From: Sutcliffiella rhizosphaerae
GTDB taxonomy: Bacteria; Bacillota; Bacilli; Bacillales; Bacillaceae_I
Assembly (NCBI RefSeq): GCF_917563925.1
Contig: NZ_CAKJTJ010000010.1
Coordinates: 1 to 64,000 of the forward strand
Length of the DNA stretch: 64,000 nt
Direction: 5' to 3'
Position numbers and translations under genes: made by a program. The notes beneath the pieces were generated by a model. It saw only the letters and a program-made list of their open reading frames with translations, made no database searches and was not told the origin of the DNA. Of this stretch, positions 1 to 8,233 are shown in pieces (positions within the stretch are counted from its first letter, which is position 1; the number at the start of each line of letters is the position of its first letter).

Positions 1-63
1 ACGTCTTGCCCTCCAATCAACCGCTAGTGTAATCTAAAAAATAAAAGCATATTTTTATACTAA

Positions 64-107
64 AAAACCGAACATATTTGATCAATCACTCAAATAAGTT
101 CGGTTTT
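64..107. terminator. Intrinsic terminator
   Basis: AAAACCGAAC at 64-73 pairs with GTTCGGTTTT at 98-107, and inner arms TATTTGA/TCAAATA extend the stem. A-rich and T-rich flanks allow use from both strands. No gene is recognisable in the first 60 bases, so the gene it serves probably lies outside the window. Confidence 0.75.
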
Positions 108-164
108 GTCTTAGGCTAAAATATTTTTGTCCCAGCCCCATTAATTTTATATCATCTATTAAGT

Positions 165-196
165 AAACTGAGGCAAATCGATGTTAGCCTCAGTTT
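165..196 (-). terminator. Terminator of ywpF
   Basis: AAACTGAGGC (165-174) pairs perfectly with GCCTCAGTTT (187-196), a 10-bp stem starting 6 bases past the ywpF stop codon on the minus strand. The T-tract is short. Confidence 0.7.
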
Positions 197-202
197 TACA
201 AG

Positions 203-631
203 TTATTTGCTTTTTTCTAAAACCGGTTTTTCTTTTATTTTATCTTTAAAGGCATTAACTAGCTCTTCGCCGGAAAGGCCTTCATTTATGAGTTGTTCAA
301 GTAGGTTTTCGTGATAGTTGGCGTTCTTTCTAAAAAGCTCTCCTTCGAAAAGGATACTAATCCTTTCTTCCATCACAGCAACATTTCGGATTACTGCCTC
401 AAATGAAGCAGGGTCATTAGTTGGCTTAGAAATCGTTGCCTGAATATGCAGGCTATCTCCACTTTTCTGGAATGCCTGAAATTTGTCTGGGTTTATCTTT
501 GGAAGTAAAGCCTCAATCAGCCAATTTTCTTTCCCATATTCTCTATTAATGATTAATCCGTCCAGTAAATCTAATTGTTCAACTTCTTCACCATGGACAA
601 GCGATAATGCAACCAGTTTAAACGTTTTCAT
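203..631 (-). CDS. ywpF: YwpF-like family protein
   Basis: A 142-residue soluble protein recognised as the Bacillus YwpF-like family, of unknown function. It has no signal peptide or membrane segment. The C-terminus is charged, with the helix NEGLSGEELVNAFKDKI. An upstream ATG at 637 abuts the GGAGG Shine-Dalgarno with no spacer, whereas the ATG at 631 (MKTFKLVALS) has a 6-base spacer, so 631 is chosen. The gene is divergent from ssbB, matching the B. subtilis neighbourhood where ywpF and ssbB (ywpH) are close. Family assignment is from recall of the family's N-terminal and central sequence; biochemical role is unknown. Confidence 0.8.
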   Translation of the reverse strand: MKTFKLVALSLVHGEEVEQLDLLDGLIINREYGKENWLIEALLPKINPDKFQAFQKSGDSLHIQATISKPTNDPASFEAVIRNVAVMEERISILFEGELFRKNANYHENLLEQLINEGLSGEELVNAFKDKIKEKPVLEKSK

Positions 632-762
632 CCTCATCCTCCAACAGGTATTAGTTTGTATTATTATAACATAACTAATGAAAAAGATACGGATAACAGA
701 GGCATGTAAAGAAATTTCAATTTTGTGAATAATAATAGTTCATAATAAACGGTCAAGGAAGC

Positions 763-798
763 AAAGCGATTTTTTCATAAAGATAAAAAGCAGATTTT
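763..798 (+). promoter_or_regulatory. Candidate ComK box (two AT-boxes) upstream of ssbB
   Basis: AAAG-N5-TTTT lies at 763-775 and a perfect AAAA-N5-TTTT at 786-798, separated by 10 bp. ComK binds pairs of AAAA-N5-TTTT boxes; classical spacings are about 8, 18 or 31 bp, so the pair is near the shortest class. ssbB is a known ComK target in B. subtilis, which makes the site plausible. Seen: the motif pair. Inferred: binding. Confidence 0.4.
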
Positions 799-903
799 CT
801 TTAAAAAATTCCTATCAAAAAAGGGAAACCTTGATTTTACGCGGCGACTGGAAGCAATTATGATAACGATGAAACACGAAATTGATTGAAAGGAGGGAAG
901 GAA

Positions 904-1431
904 ATGATTAATGAAGTGGTACTTGTAGGTCGGATGGTAAGAGATCCAGAGTTGCGTTATACAAATGAGGGAACTGCGATTGCGAGTTTCCGGCTGGCTG
1001 TCAATCGAACTTTTAAAAATCAAGAAGGGATTTTTGAAGCAGATTTTGTTTCATGCACAGCATGGCGAAATCTAGCGGAAACTACCGCGAATTACTGTAG
1101 AAAAGGATCTCTCGTAGGTGTGACGGGCAGAATTCAAACGAGAAAATACGAGGCAAAAGATGGAACCACCGTATTTGTTACAGATATTGTAGTGGATAAT
1201 GTTCGTTTTTTAGAAAAGAAACGGGATGAGAAGCATAAAACTTCCAAAAGTGAAGAACAGTCTAATTCGGTGAGGAATGATTTCACGACTTCTCCGCCAC
1301 AGGCTAGAGAGTACCCTCCTTCACAATTTGCACAAAATAGACATGAAGCTCGTGCCCAAACTTCTGATTTTAGGTCAATGCAGGAAAATGTGCCACCAAG
1401 TCCAGGTGCCCCTGATAAAATAGGAGTTTAA
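904..1431 (+). CDS. ssbB: Single-stranded DNA-binding protein, SsbB-like, with extended tail
   Basis: A 175-residue SSB. Residues 1 to about 104 form the OB fold (start [20 protein letters not shown], then [26 protein letters not shown] and [11 protein letters not shown]). B. subtilis SsbB stops soon after this point (113 aa). Here about 70 further residues follow, polar and rich in Ser, Gln and Pro, ending PGAPDKIGV. The length is close to SsbA (172 aa), but the acidic partner-binding tip (DDDLPF type) is absent. The start ATG at 904 follows AAAGGAGG (889-896); an in-frame TTG at 886 lies upstream of that Shine-Dalgarno and is rejected. Position beside ywpF and ComK-like boxes favours the competence paralogue that coats incoming DNA over the essential SsbA. 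Confidence 0.85.
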   Translation: MINEVVLVGRMVRDPELRYTNEGTAIASFRLAVNRTFKNQEGIFEADFVSCTAWRNLAETTANYCRKGSLVGVTGRIQTRKYEAKDGTTVFVTDIVVDNVRFLEKKRDEKHKTSKSEEQSNSVRNDFTTSPPQAREYPPSQFAQNRHEARAQTSDFRSMQENVPPSPGAPDKIGV

Positions 1432-1461
1432 GAAGTAATTAATTCTGTGATTACAAAGTAT

Positions 1462-1537
1462 AGCAGAAGGGTTCCCCTCCCAATTCTGCTTTCGCCTTTC
1501 CACGATAAAGGCAACTTGCGGAAACAAGCTGCCTTTT
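1462..1537 (+). terminator. Two hairpins after ssbB
   Basis: AGCAGAA (1462-1468) pairs with TTCTGCT (1484-1490). A second, stronger hairpin pairs AAAGGCAACTTG (from 1507) with CAAGCTGCCTTT (one mismatch), followed by a short T-run. Together they likely end the ssbB transcript. Confidence 0.65.
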
Positions 1538-1625
1538 CTAAAATTACTTATCAGAATCAGTAGATAAGTCCTCTATACCTCTCCATAGAGAAAAAAAATG
1601 CCTCTTTAAATCTCCAATCCATGGT

Positions 1626-1655
1626 GCCAACCTAAAAATGAGGGTTGGCTTTTTT
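1626..1655 (+). terminator. Intrinsic terminator, no obvious gene upstream
   Basis: GCCAACC (1626-1632) and GGTTGGC (1643-1649) form a 7-bp stem followed by six T. It lies 190 bases past ssbB with no gene in between, so it may be left from a lost gene or serve as a back-up terminator. Confidence 0.65.
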
Positions 1656-1875
1656 GGTTACTTCAATCTTGTTAGAGGGTTCGATTCATGAAATATTAGA
1701 CTCAGCGAGTTATTTGCTTCCCTTTTCGACAAAAACCCGGAACATACCTTCCTTGACTTTCCGCTCTAATATGTTTTGTTGTTATATTTATAGAGTGTTT
1801 CTTTGAAGGAAGGGTGCTGTTTCAGATAATCCAGATCTTCATTATTTCCGGATCTACTTGATCTTCTATTTGATA

Positions 1876-2118
1876 TTATCGTTTGAATTCTTTAATATAC
1901 TGCTCTTGTTCGTAATGATTGCCTAATAGATAATCAATGGAGACTTCAAATATAGAGAAAAGTTCAATTAAGGTCTCAATTGGGGGAACTTCCTTTGCTG
2001 TTTCCTATTTACTGATTGTGCTATGTACTCGGTTCAGCTGATCTGCTAGTTCTTGTTGTGATAAATTCTTTTGATTTCTAAGGAATTTAATATTTTTTGC
2101 CAAAATGGAAGTGTTCAT
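1876..2118 (-). pseudogene. XRE-family HTH regulator with in-frame TAG
   Basis: Reading from ATG at 2118 on the minus strand gives an 81-codon frame typical of small Cro/CI-type regulators: KNIKFLRNQKNLSQQELADQ, then LNRVHSTISK, a TAG stop at codon 38 (2007-2005), then ETAKEVPPIETLIELFSIFE, VSIDYLLGNH and a TAA at 1876-1878. In this family the stop position is normally Trp (SxxSKWE), so a single TGG-to-TAG change explains it. Both halves are otherwise intact, so the lesion is recent or a sequencing error. Without it the product would be an 80-residue HTH_3 repressor. The inverted repeat at 2175-2201 just upstream may be its operator. Confidence 0.75.
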
Positions 2119-2174
2119 CGAAATCGCCTGCCTCTATTTCTGCATTTCTTTTAACGTAATAGATAGAAGGTTGG

Positions 2175-2201
2175 TTAATTGTTCTCATTCGGAACAATTA
2201 A
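2175..2201. promoter_or_regulatory. Perfect inverted repeat, candidate operator of the XRE regulator
   Basis: TTAATTGTTC (2175-2184) and GAACAATTAA (2192-2201) are perfect complements around a 7-base centre. The repeat lies 57 bases upstream of the XRE pseudogene start and on the other side faces the gene at 2354, as expected for an autoregulatory operator between divergent genes. A T-run follows, so a minor terminator role cannot be excluded. Confidence 0.45.
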
Positions 2202-2353
2202 TTCTTTTTTCTTGTATAGAACATTGTCGCAAAATGCATAAAATAGCGAATTTAAGAGAATAGGAAAGTATGACTGCGGAAACGTAGGTAAAAAGACTCA
2301 TTGTAGTATTTATACTTTAAGAGAAATCATATTTGTAAAAAGGAGTGATGTTG

Positions 2354-2818
2354 GTGGGTTATCAATTAATGTCAGTGAACTTTTATCCAAGTAAGGTTAA
2401 TAAATGGGAGGATGAATCTAAGTATGTTGTGTATGTAAAGCATGCAAAAAGTTATTCTGAGCAACGACTTTCCTTTTTTGATGCAATTGAATTATGTAAG
2501 GAAGAAGCCACTTCACAAAAAGAAAATTGGTATTCTATTTCAATTATGAGCAATCAGGCGGTAGAATTACATTTTCGTTCCATTTCCAATAAGCTTATCA
2601 TCGCAGTAACAATCGACCTCTCTTGCTACCACCTTGATATTTCCTCTTATGTATGGTATCAACACCGAAAAGCATTCCTAAAAGTGAACTCACCTGAAAA
2701 AATAAATCATGACGTGGTTGAAATGCTTTTGAAAAGAATATTAATCAAGCATGATGGAAAAACAGCCTTTTTAACACTTAATGAATCTAAAGGTACTGCC
2801 TTTATTTCAAGAAAATAA
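2354..2818 (+). CDS. Hypothetical protein
   Basis: About 154 residues. I do not recognise the family. No signal peptide or transmembrane segment is apparent. The sequence is rich in aromatic residues, with NFYPSKVNKWEDESKYVVYV near the start and a basic C-terminus. Four potential starts lie in frame (GTG 2345, ATG 2348, TTG 2351, GTG 2354). AAAGGAG ends at 2345, so GTG 2354 has the best spacing (8), with TTG 2351 second. It is divergent from the broken XRE gene and shares the inverted repeat at 2175, which hints that it might have been that regulator's target. Confidence 0.6.
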   Translation: MGYQLMSVNFYPSKVNKWEDESKYVVYVKHAKSYSEQRLSFFDAIELCKEEATSQKENWYSISIMSNQAVELHFRSISNKLIIAVTIDLSCYHLDISSYVWYQHRKAFLKVNSPEKINHDVVEMLLKRILIKHDGKTAFLTLNESKGTAFISRK

Positions 2819-2894
2819 TCCGTTGTTAAATGGTATAAGGAATATGTATAAAGGACAAACCGTTACTAAGAAGTAATTATGGTGGTGGTGTCCC

Positions 2895-3422
2895 TTGCGG
2901 AAAAAAAATGTCCTTTATTATTTACTTTTGGTTTTAGGATGGACGTTAGTACTTTTCTATCTTTCTTCTATGTCTTTTTCAGAACAAACAATTAGACCTT
3001 ACTTACAAATGCTTATCACGGAAAACCAATTAGAGGTTGTATTTTCGAAAATAAACATACCCTTTCTTAACAGTGAGATAAGTGTAGAGAATCTGGGAGC
3101 TTATGGCTTTTTAGAATATTTATTTCGAAAAGGTGCGCACCTCTTTTTTTACAGCATACTAGGGTATGTGATTTCACGTTACTTTATGAGCTCTTTAGGA
3201 TATAAAAAGGGAAGGATTTTTGTTTTCAGCATGTTCACTCTACTTATCATTTCCATGCTTGATGAATATTTACAATACTTACAAATGGAAAGAAGTGGGC
3301 AATGGGCAGATGTTTGGCTAAATTGTATAGGTGGAGTAAAAGGTGTGTTGACAGGACTTGTGGCAGGATATAATCAAAAAAGACGTAGACAATCAATAGA
3401 AAAAGCGCAGACCCGTTTGTAA
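2895..3422 (+). CDS. VanZ-like family membrane protein
   Basis: A 175-residue integral membrane protein with about four hydrophobic segments (residues about 6-24, 76-96, 108-122 and 145-160). VanZ-like features are the early FYLSSMSFS, the FRKGAHLFFYSILGY segment (conserved K-x-x-H) and DEYLQYL before an RSGQWADVWLNCIGG stretch. VanZ proteins are linked to low-level teicoplanin resistance in enterococci, but most homologues have no known role. The start is TTG at 2895 with a poor GGTGGTG Shine-Dalgarno, so it is less certain than the family call. The terminator stem begins inside the final codons. Confidence 0.8.
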   Translation: MRKKNVLYYLLLVLGWTLVLFYLSSMSFSEQTIRPYLQMLITENQLEVVFSKINIPFLNSEISVENLGAYGFLEYLFRKGAHLFFYSILGYVISRYFMSSLGYKKGRIFVFSMFTLLIISMLDEYLQYLQMERSGQWADVWLNCIGGVKGVLTGLVAGYNQKRRRQSIEKAQTRL

Positions 3423-3443
3423 GATGAGAAGGGCTGCGCTTTT
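3401..3443. terminator. Terminator overlapping the VanZ-like stop codon
   Basis: AAAAGCGCAG (3401-3410) pairs with CTGCGCTTTT (3434-3443), with the TAA stop (3420-3422) in the loop. It can work from both strands but is more than 180 bases from the end of ywqA. Confidence 0.75.
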
Positions 3444-3484
3444 CGTGTTTTCTTTATCTCATCCGGCTCAGTGCCACGAAAAGT

Positions 3485-3592
3485 GAAGCAGCTCGTTCAG
3501 CTTCGACCAGCATAAGGCAGCTTTCAGTAGGAGGCTGGTCTTTGCCTCCGGAGGAAAGATGACTTATGTCTCGAGGAGCTAGCTGCTGCAAC
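3485..3592. repeat. Long imperfect palindromic repeat, copy 1
   Basis: An about 108-bp imperfect palindrome between convergent genes. The outer arms share GCAGC, AGCT and TCGA blocks, a CATAAG...CTTATG core lies inside, and GAGG...CCTC is at the centre. The element at 8005-8120 has the same architecture. Long palindromic intergenic repeats of this look are common in alkaliphilic and related Bacillus genomes. No ORF is expected. Likely a non-coding mobile or structured repeat. Confidence 0.55.
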
Positions 3593-3625
3593 TAGACAAA
3601 GTTTGTACGTTGCTAAACGGGCGCC

Positions 3626-6433
3626 TTACGCTTTTTTGAATGAAAGTAATTCTTTTAATTCTTCATTATCAAGTTCTGTAATCCAGCCTTCGCTTGTGAT
3701 GATTTGCTCATTCAATGCTTGTTTAGATTCAATCATTGCATCGATTTTTTCTTCCAGTGTCCCTGTTGAAATGAATTTGTGAACATGAACAAAGCGGTTC
3801 TGTCCGATTCGGTACGCTCTGTCTGTTGCTTGGTTTTCAACTGCAGGGTTCCACCAACGATCATAATGGATGACATGGTTGGCTGCTGTTAAGTTGAGAC
3901 CTGTTCCTCCTGCTTTTAGAGAGAGGACAAGCACGTGGAATTTCTGATCCTGAAAATCTTGAATAAGCTGATCACGCTCTTTTTTGACGACACTTCCGTT
4001 CAAAAAACGTCCTTTCTCACCAAGAGTTTGCTCCAATGCCTCCATAATCATATTTCCCATGCCGATGTATTGCGTAAATATCAGACAGCTTTCACCACGC
4101 TGGCGAATTTGTTCCACCAATTCGACCAATTTTTCCATTTTACTAGAGCGCGTTAACAACTTACCGGGAGATTCCTCTTTTAAATACAAAGCAGGGTGAT
4201 CACAAACTTGTTTAAGCTGACCTAGCATTTTTAATACTAGGCCACGTCTTTGGATACCACCAAGCTGTTCGACTTTATCCAACGTTTCCTTTACAAGCTG
4301 TTCATAGATGGAAGCTTGCTCGATAGTAAGTGGACAGTACTCTTTTTGTTCCTGTTTAGCAGGCAGGTTTAGTGCAACCTGCTCATCCTGTTTGGTTCGA
4401 CGAAGCAGGAAGGGTTGAATGAGTTTCTGTAATTGCTGAATTTTATTTTTATCCTGATCCTTTTCGATTGGTAAGACAAACTGCTTTTGAAAAGCCCCCA
4501 ACGAACTAAGGTAACCAGGGTTAATGAAATCAAAAATTGCCCAAAGCTCTGTCAGGCGATTTTCCATAGGTGTTCCAGTCATAGCAATATGATGCATTCC
4601 ACTTAAGTTTCGTACTGCCTGTGATTGCTTAGTATCTGCATTTTTAATATTTTGCGCTTCATCCAGGCAGACAGTCTGCCAACCAACACTAGTTAACTCT
4701 TCTTCATCCATGTGTGATATCGCGTAAGATGTTAGTACAACATCAGCACGATGTATAGATTGGCGGAAATGAGTTCCCTTTTTTCGATTTGGTCCGTAAT
4801 GTAGCATCACATGTAATTCTGGGGCGAATTTTTCTAGCTCTTTTTGCCAGTTGCCAAGTACAGAAGTGGGACAAATAATTAGAACGGGTGGCCCTTCGGC
4901 TTCTTTTTCTTTACATGCCAAGAAATATGCAATTAGTTGAATGGTTTTCCCAAGTCCCATATCATCTGCAAGGCATGCGCCAAACCCGTGTTCACGCAAA
5001 AATAACAGCCATGCAGCACCATGTTCCTGATAAGGTCGGAGCTCCCCGCGAAAAGTTTTTGGCACTTGAAAAGCAGGAATATCTTTATTTTGATAAAGCT
5101 GATCTAATAAATGTTGTGCCGAATCTGATACCTCATAAGAGATAGTTTCAAGAGAGTAACTGTCATTCTGAATCTCATCATTAGTCAGGTTGCTTCCAGC
5201 ATTGCTTTTTAAGAGGTCTTCCATCCGAATCCCATTTTCTTCGGCTTGTTTCATCATTCGCTTAATTTCTTTAATGAAATGTGGGTCTAATACAACCCAT
5301 TCACCTTTAATCTGGACTAGTCGTCGATTCTGTTCGACAAGGTCTAGAAATTCTTCTTCCGAAAGCTCGGTGTTTCTTGTGGAAAAGCGCCACTCAAAAT
5401 TTACAAGAGATTGAAGACCAACAAAAGATGGAGCATGACCTGACTTTTTTGAACTGCTCACACGAGCCTTCACTTTTAAGCGGGAATCCTTAATAGCTTG
5501 CCACCATGGAGGAAGATGAATAAAGCTTCCAATTGCAAGTAGCTTTTCACTTCCGTCCACTAGAAATCTCCATGCATCTTCCTCGGTCAAGTACATCCGG
5601 ATTTGACCATTTGAAAAGAGAGATGGAGAAAGCTGCTGCCACTTTTTAAAACCTCTATTAACTTCATTAATGTACTTTTTATAAGAGAGTGGTAGGGTAT
5701 CTTGTTCCCAGACATACAATTCTTCCGATTCTTTATCCTTAAGTAAGGTTTCAAGTTTCCAATCTTGGTGCCCTTTTTCAGGCTCCAAAAGTCTTAAGCC
5801 TAACAAAAATGGGGTGTCATCCTTTGTCCAGCCGATATCCAAAAGCCAATCCTCTTCATCAAGATGCTCCACGAGGTTTCCATTCTGCATGGATGCAACA
5901 AGATCTCCTTTATAATTCATCCAATAGGTTTCTAAGTGCTCCAGATTATCATTATCTATCCAATTTCTCATTATTGCATCAATCCAGCTTTCTATTCGGG
6001 ATTGATACGTAGGGAGTAAGGGATTAGTCGATAAGAACGCTTGCCCTTCTTCTGTCAGCGCAAAAGATAACTTCCCTTCCTGCCAAGAGGAGAAACGGGG
6101 CTTAAAGGCACGTTCTTTCAAAATGTGGGTGACCGGAGGAGCGAGAAGGCGATACAACTCCGATTGATCACACCACTCTAGTTGCAAAAAGGAGTTCTCC
6201 GTATTATTAGTAAAAAGTTCAAGCGCATCATTAGGGGTTAGATAAACCCCGGAAATACCGTCAAGAGTTCCTTCCTGCATAAAAGAACCAAAAAAAGTAC
6301 CTTCGTGCCAGTTAAATAAGAGATGTGTATATCTTGCAGGTGGTAGAACAGAAGACTTGAGTTTCACAAACAGAAAGAAATAATTTTTTTCCTGCGAATA
6401 TATGGAATTGGCATATAAAGCCTCATTAATCAT
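3626..6433 (-). CDS. ywqA: SNF2-family DNA-dependent ATPase/helicase, YwqA-like
   Basis: A 935-residue protein. The first about 440 residues are the bacterial SNF2-associated region. The ATPase core follows with Walker A DDMGLGKT near residue 492, a DEAQ box (LDEAQNIKN) near 589, TGTPMENRLTELW near 620, and the C-terminal helicase half with GGTGLNLTAANHVIHYDRWW and RAYRIGQ near 873. All expected motifs are present, so it should be an active ATP-driven translocase on duplex DNA or nucleoprotein. Its start overlaps the end of the SWIM gene by 8 bases, implying translational coupling. The same pair occurs in B. subtilis (ywqA-ywqB). Cellular role unproven; remodelling of stalled transcription or repair complexes is an inference from the family. 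Confidence 0.92.
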   Translation of the reverse strand: MINEALYANSIYSQEKNYFFLFVKLKSSVLPPARYTHLLFNWHEGTFFGSFMQEGTLDGISGVYLTPNDALELFTNNTENSFLQLEWCDQSELYRLLAPPVTHILKERAFKPRFSSWQEGKLSFALTEEGQAFLSTNPLLPTYQSRIESWIDAIMRNWIDNDNLEHLETYWMNYKGDLVASMQNGNLVEHLDEEDWLLDIGWTKDDTPFLLGLRLLEPEKGHQDWKLETLLKDKESEELYVWEQDTLPLSYKKYINEVNRGFKKWQQLSPSLFSNGQIRMYLTEEDAWRFLVDGSEKLLAIGSFIHLPPWWQAIKDSRLKVKARVSSSKKSGHAPSFVGLQSLVNFEWRFSTRNTELSEEEFLDLVEQNRRLVQIKGEWVVLDPHFIKEIKRMMKQAEENGIRMEDLLKSNAGSNLTNDEIQNDSYSLETISYEVSDSAQHLLDQLYQNKDIPAFQVPKTFRGELRPYQEHGAAWLLFLREHGFGACLADDMGLGKTIQLIAYFLACKEKEAEGPPVLIICPTSVLGNWQKELEKFAPELHVMLHYGPNRKKGTHFRQSIHRADVVLTSYAISHMDEEELTSVGWQTVCLDEAQNIKNADTKQSQAVRNLSGMHHIAMTGTPMENRLTELWAIFDFINPGYLSSLGAFQKQFVLPIEKDQDKNKIQQLQKLIQPFLLRRTKQDEQVALNLPAKQEQKEYCPLTIEQASIYEQLVKETLDKVEQLGGIQRRGLVLKMLGQLKQVCDHPALYLKEESPGKLLTRSSKMEKLVELVEQIRQRGESCLIFTQYIGMGNMIMEALEQTLGEKGRFLNGSVVKKERDQLIQDFQDQKFHVLVLSLKAGGTGLNLTAANHVIHYDRWWNPAVENQATDRAYRIGQNRFVHVHKFISTGTLEEKIDAMIESKQALNEQIITSEGWITELDNEELKELLSFKKA

Positions 6434-7967
6434 AGCTGTATCTTCCCTTTTTTAGTTCTTCTTGAAAGGAGCGCAATCGTTTCGTTCTTTCTTTCAGTTG
6501 AAACAAATATTGAAGCCATACATCTTCCAGTTTTTCTTTTTTATATAGGGAGTGAAGAACATTCAATAAGGATGCTGCTTCTTTGTAGGCAGTCTTATTA
6601 CGCTGCTCCAACGCTTTGTGAATTGCAGTGTGATAGAGTGGGAAAAGGGCATACGGGTCAGCTTTTTTTATTTGATTTAATTTGTATGTTTCCAATCCGT
6701 TAAGTTCAAACCCCATCCAAAGCTGGAGCTCCACCCATTTTCGAAATTCTTTTCTCTCAAATAGATGCCATTCGTATTCGCCATAGCTGTATGGCAAAAG
6801 AGTGCGTAACGCTTCTAAAAAGATGGCATCCTGCTTCATATGAAGGGAAAAGTCGCTTAACAACTTTAATAGGTGTTTTGTTAACTGCCTTTTTCGCTCA
6901 TAGGTAGGTTCAGAATGAATATATTTTGTCATGATTGGTAAGGAAACCGAAAGCCAGTTTTCAAGTCGATTATTAGCTTTATGTAGTACTAATGCCTGAA
7001 TCCAATGAAACAGATATGGTGCATAAACGTCCTCATATTCTTTTACTAATTTAAGGGCTTCCTCATCCCTCTTTTGCAAAAACAACAGATGCGTCTTGGC
7101 AAGTTCTGCTTGAAGGGAACGGTAATTTTCCAGTTCTTTTAGTTCAGTAGTCATCCAGTTTCTACGTTGAAATACGTCATTCCAGGTGAATTGATAGACA
7201 TAAAACCATTCACGAATAAAAGGTTCTTCTTGTTCAAGCAATTCTGATCGAATCAGTTGCCTACTTTCATTTAAAAGAGAATCCAATTGAAATGCGATCG
7301 CGCTATGAAATAATCCTTTTGCTTCTTCTTCCACTATATCTACAAAACGATGAAGAATATCAGCTATATATTGATATGGTTGAGAATTGTCATAACAGGC
7401 TACTACCTTCTTCATACAGAAAAAGGAAGCATGCAATAAAAATAGTGGACGAATCTCCGTTTTCTTTGGAGCGACTAACCTAATCTTCGGAAAAAAGGCA
7501 TGTGTCAATCCTGTTAAATACGTATTTTTTGTTGGAATAGCTTGTTTAAATTGCTCATGTTGATTTTCTAGAAATTGCAGCCAGCTTGTTAGTGAATCTT
7601 CAACATAAGTTGTTGATTTCTTAGGGTTTTCCATAGATAGTGGTGTGCTGTCACTCGTTTCTTTCCAGCTATCGATAAGGGATGCAATGGTTTTTGTTTG
7701 AGACCATATAGTGAGAAAGGATGCCAATTGATGGGCACAGAGATCATTTAAACCACAGGAGCATCTGCTCAGGTCTGTTATTTCTGTATCGATAAGCACG
7801 TGCTTGATCCCGTTATCCTGAATTTTCCCGATGATGCTTGTTTCTTCTACATAAGCATCAATCACATTACCTTGTCGAAATAATCTTAGGCCATGTTGTA
7901 ATAGTTGCCTATTATTATTTGAAGAAAGGGGATATGTATTAATAAGCCATGTAGCAAAATGCTCCAT
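6426..7967 (-). CDS. ywqB: SWIM zinc finger protein, YwqB-like
   Basis: A 513-residue protein with a SWIM zinc finger near the N-terminus: Cys69, Cys71, Cys77 and His79 in RCSCGLNDLCAH (CxC-x5-CxH). The rest is helical and rich in Leu, Lys and Glu with no catalytic motif I recognise. SWIM domains in bacteria often pair with SNF2 ATPases, and the 8-base overlap with the downstream SNF2 gene supports a joint complex with the SWIM protein acting as nucleic-acid or protein adaptor. ATG at 7967 is the first in-frame start. Annotation is by motif plus synteny. Confidence 0.88.
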   Translation of the reverse strand: MEHFATWLINTYPLSSNNNRQLLQHGLRLFRQGNVIDAYVEETSIIGKIQDNGIKHVLIDTEITDLSRCSCGLNDLCAHQLASFLTIWSQTKTIASLIDSWKETSDSTPLSMENPKKSTTYVEDSLTSWLQFLENQHEQFKQAIPTKNTYLTGLTHAFFPKIRLVAPKKTEIRPLFLLHASFFCMKKVVACYDNSQPYQYIADILHRFVDIVEEEAKGLFHSAIAFQLDSLLNESRQLIRSELLEQEEPFIREWFYVYQFTWNDVFQRRNWMTTELKELENYRSLQAELAKTHLLFLQKRDEEALKLVKEYEDVYAPYLFHWIQALVLHKANNRLENWLSVSLPIMTKYIHSEPTYERKRQLTKHLLKLLSDFSLHMKQDAIFLEALRTLLPYSYGEYEWHLFERKEFRKWVELQLWMGFELNGLETYKLNQIKKADPYALFPLYHTAIHKALEQRNKTAYKEAASLLNVLHSLYKKEKLEDVWLQYLFQLKERTKRLRSFQEELKKGRYSYD

Positions 7968-8004
7968 TTAATGTCACCATCCAATTACATATAGCAATAA
8001 AAAT

Positions 8005-8120
8005 AAGAAGAGCGTAAGCGCCTATAACAATCCCGACAAGCATAAGTAAAGTCAATGAATAGGATGGCTTTCACCTTTCGTAAGCTTGACTTATGACTTC
8101 AAGGAGTTAGGCGTTATACA
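8005..8120. repeat. Long imperfect palindromic repeat, copy 2
   Basis: The left arm reads AGCGTAAGCGCCTATAAC then GACAAGCATAAG. The right arm has GACTTATGACTTCAAGGAG then TTAGGCGTTATAC, so CATAAG pairs with CTTATG and GCGCCTA with TAGGCGT. It resembles the element at 3485-3592. It occupies most of the gap between ywqB and the lipoprotein gene and holds no gene. Confidence 0.6.
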
Positions 8121-8148
8121 ATACATTCTGCTCATCCTTTAAAAAGTA

Positions 8149-8176
8149 AAAGGTCTACTTCATCTAGTAGACCTTT
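8149..8176. terminator. Bidirectional terminator
   Basis: AAAGGTCTACT (8149-8159) and AGTAGACCTTT (8166-8176) form a perfect 11-bp stem with a 6-base loop. On the minus strand it is followed by a T-rich run and would end the lipoprotein transcript. Confidence 0.8.
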
Positions 8177-8233
8177 ATCTTCTTACTATTATAGTTACTT
8201 TAACTTCCAGTTACAACCTCATGAGGTACCCTC

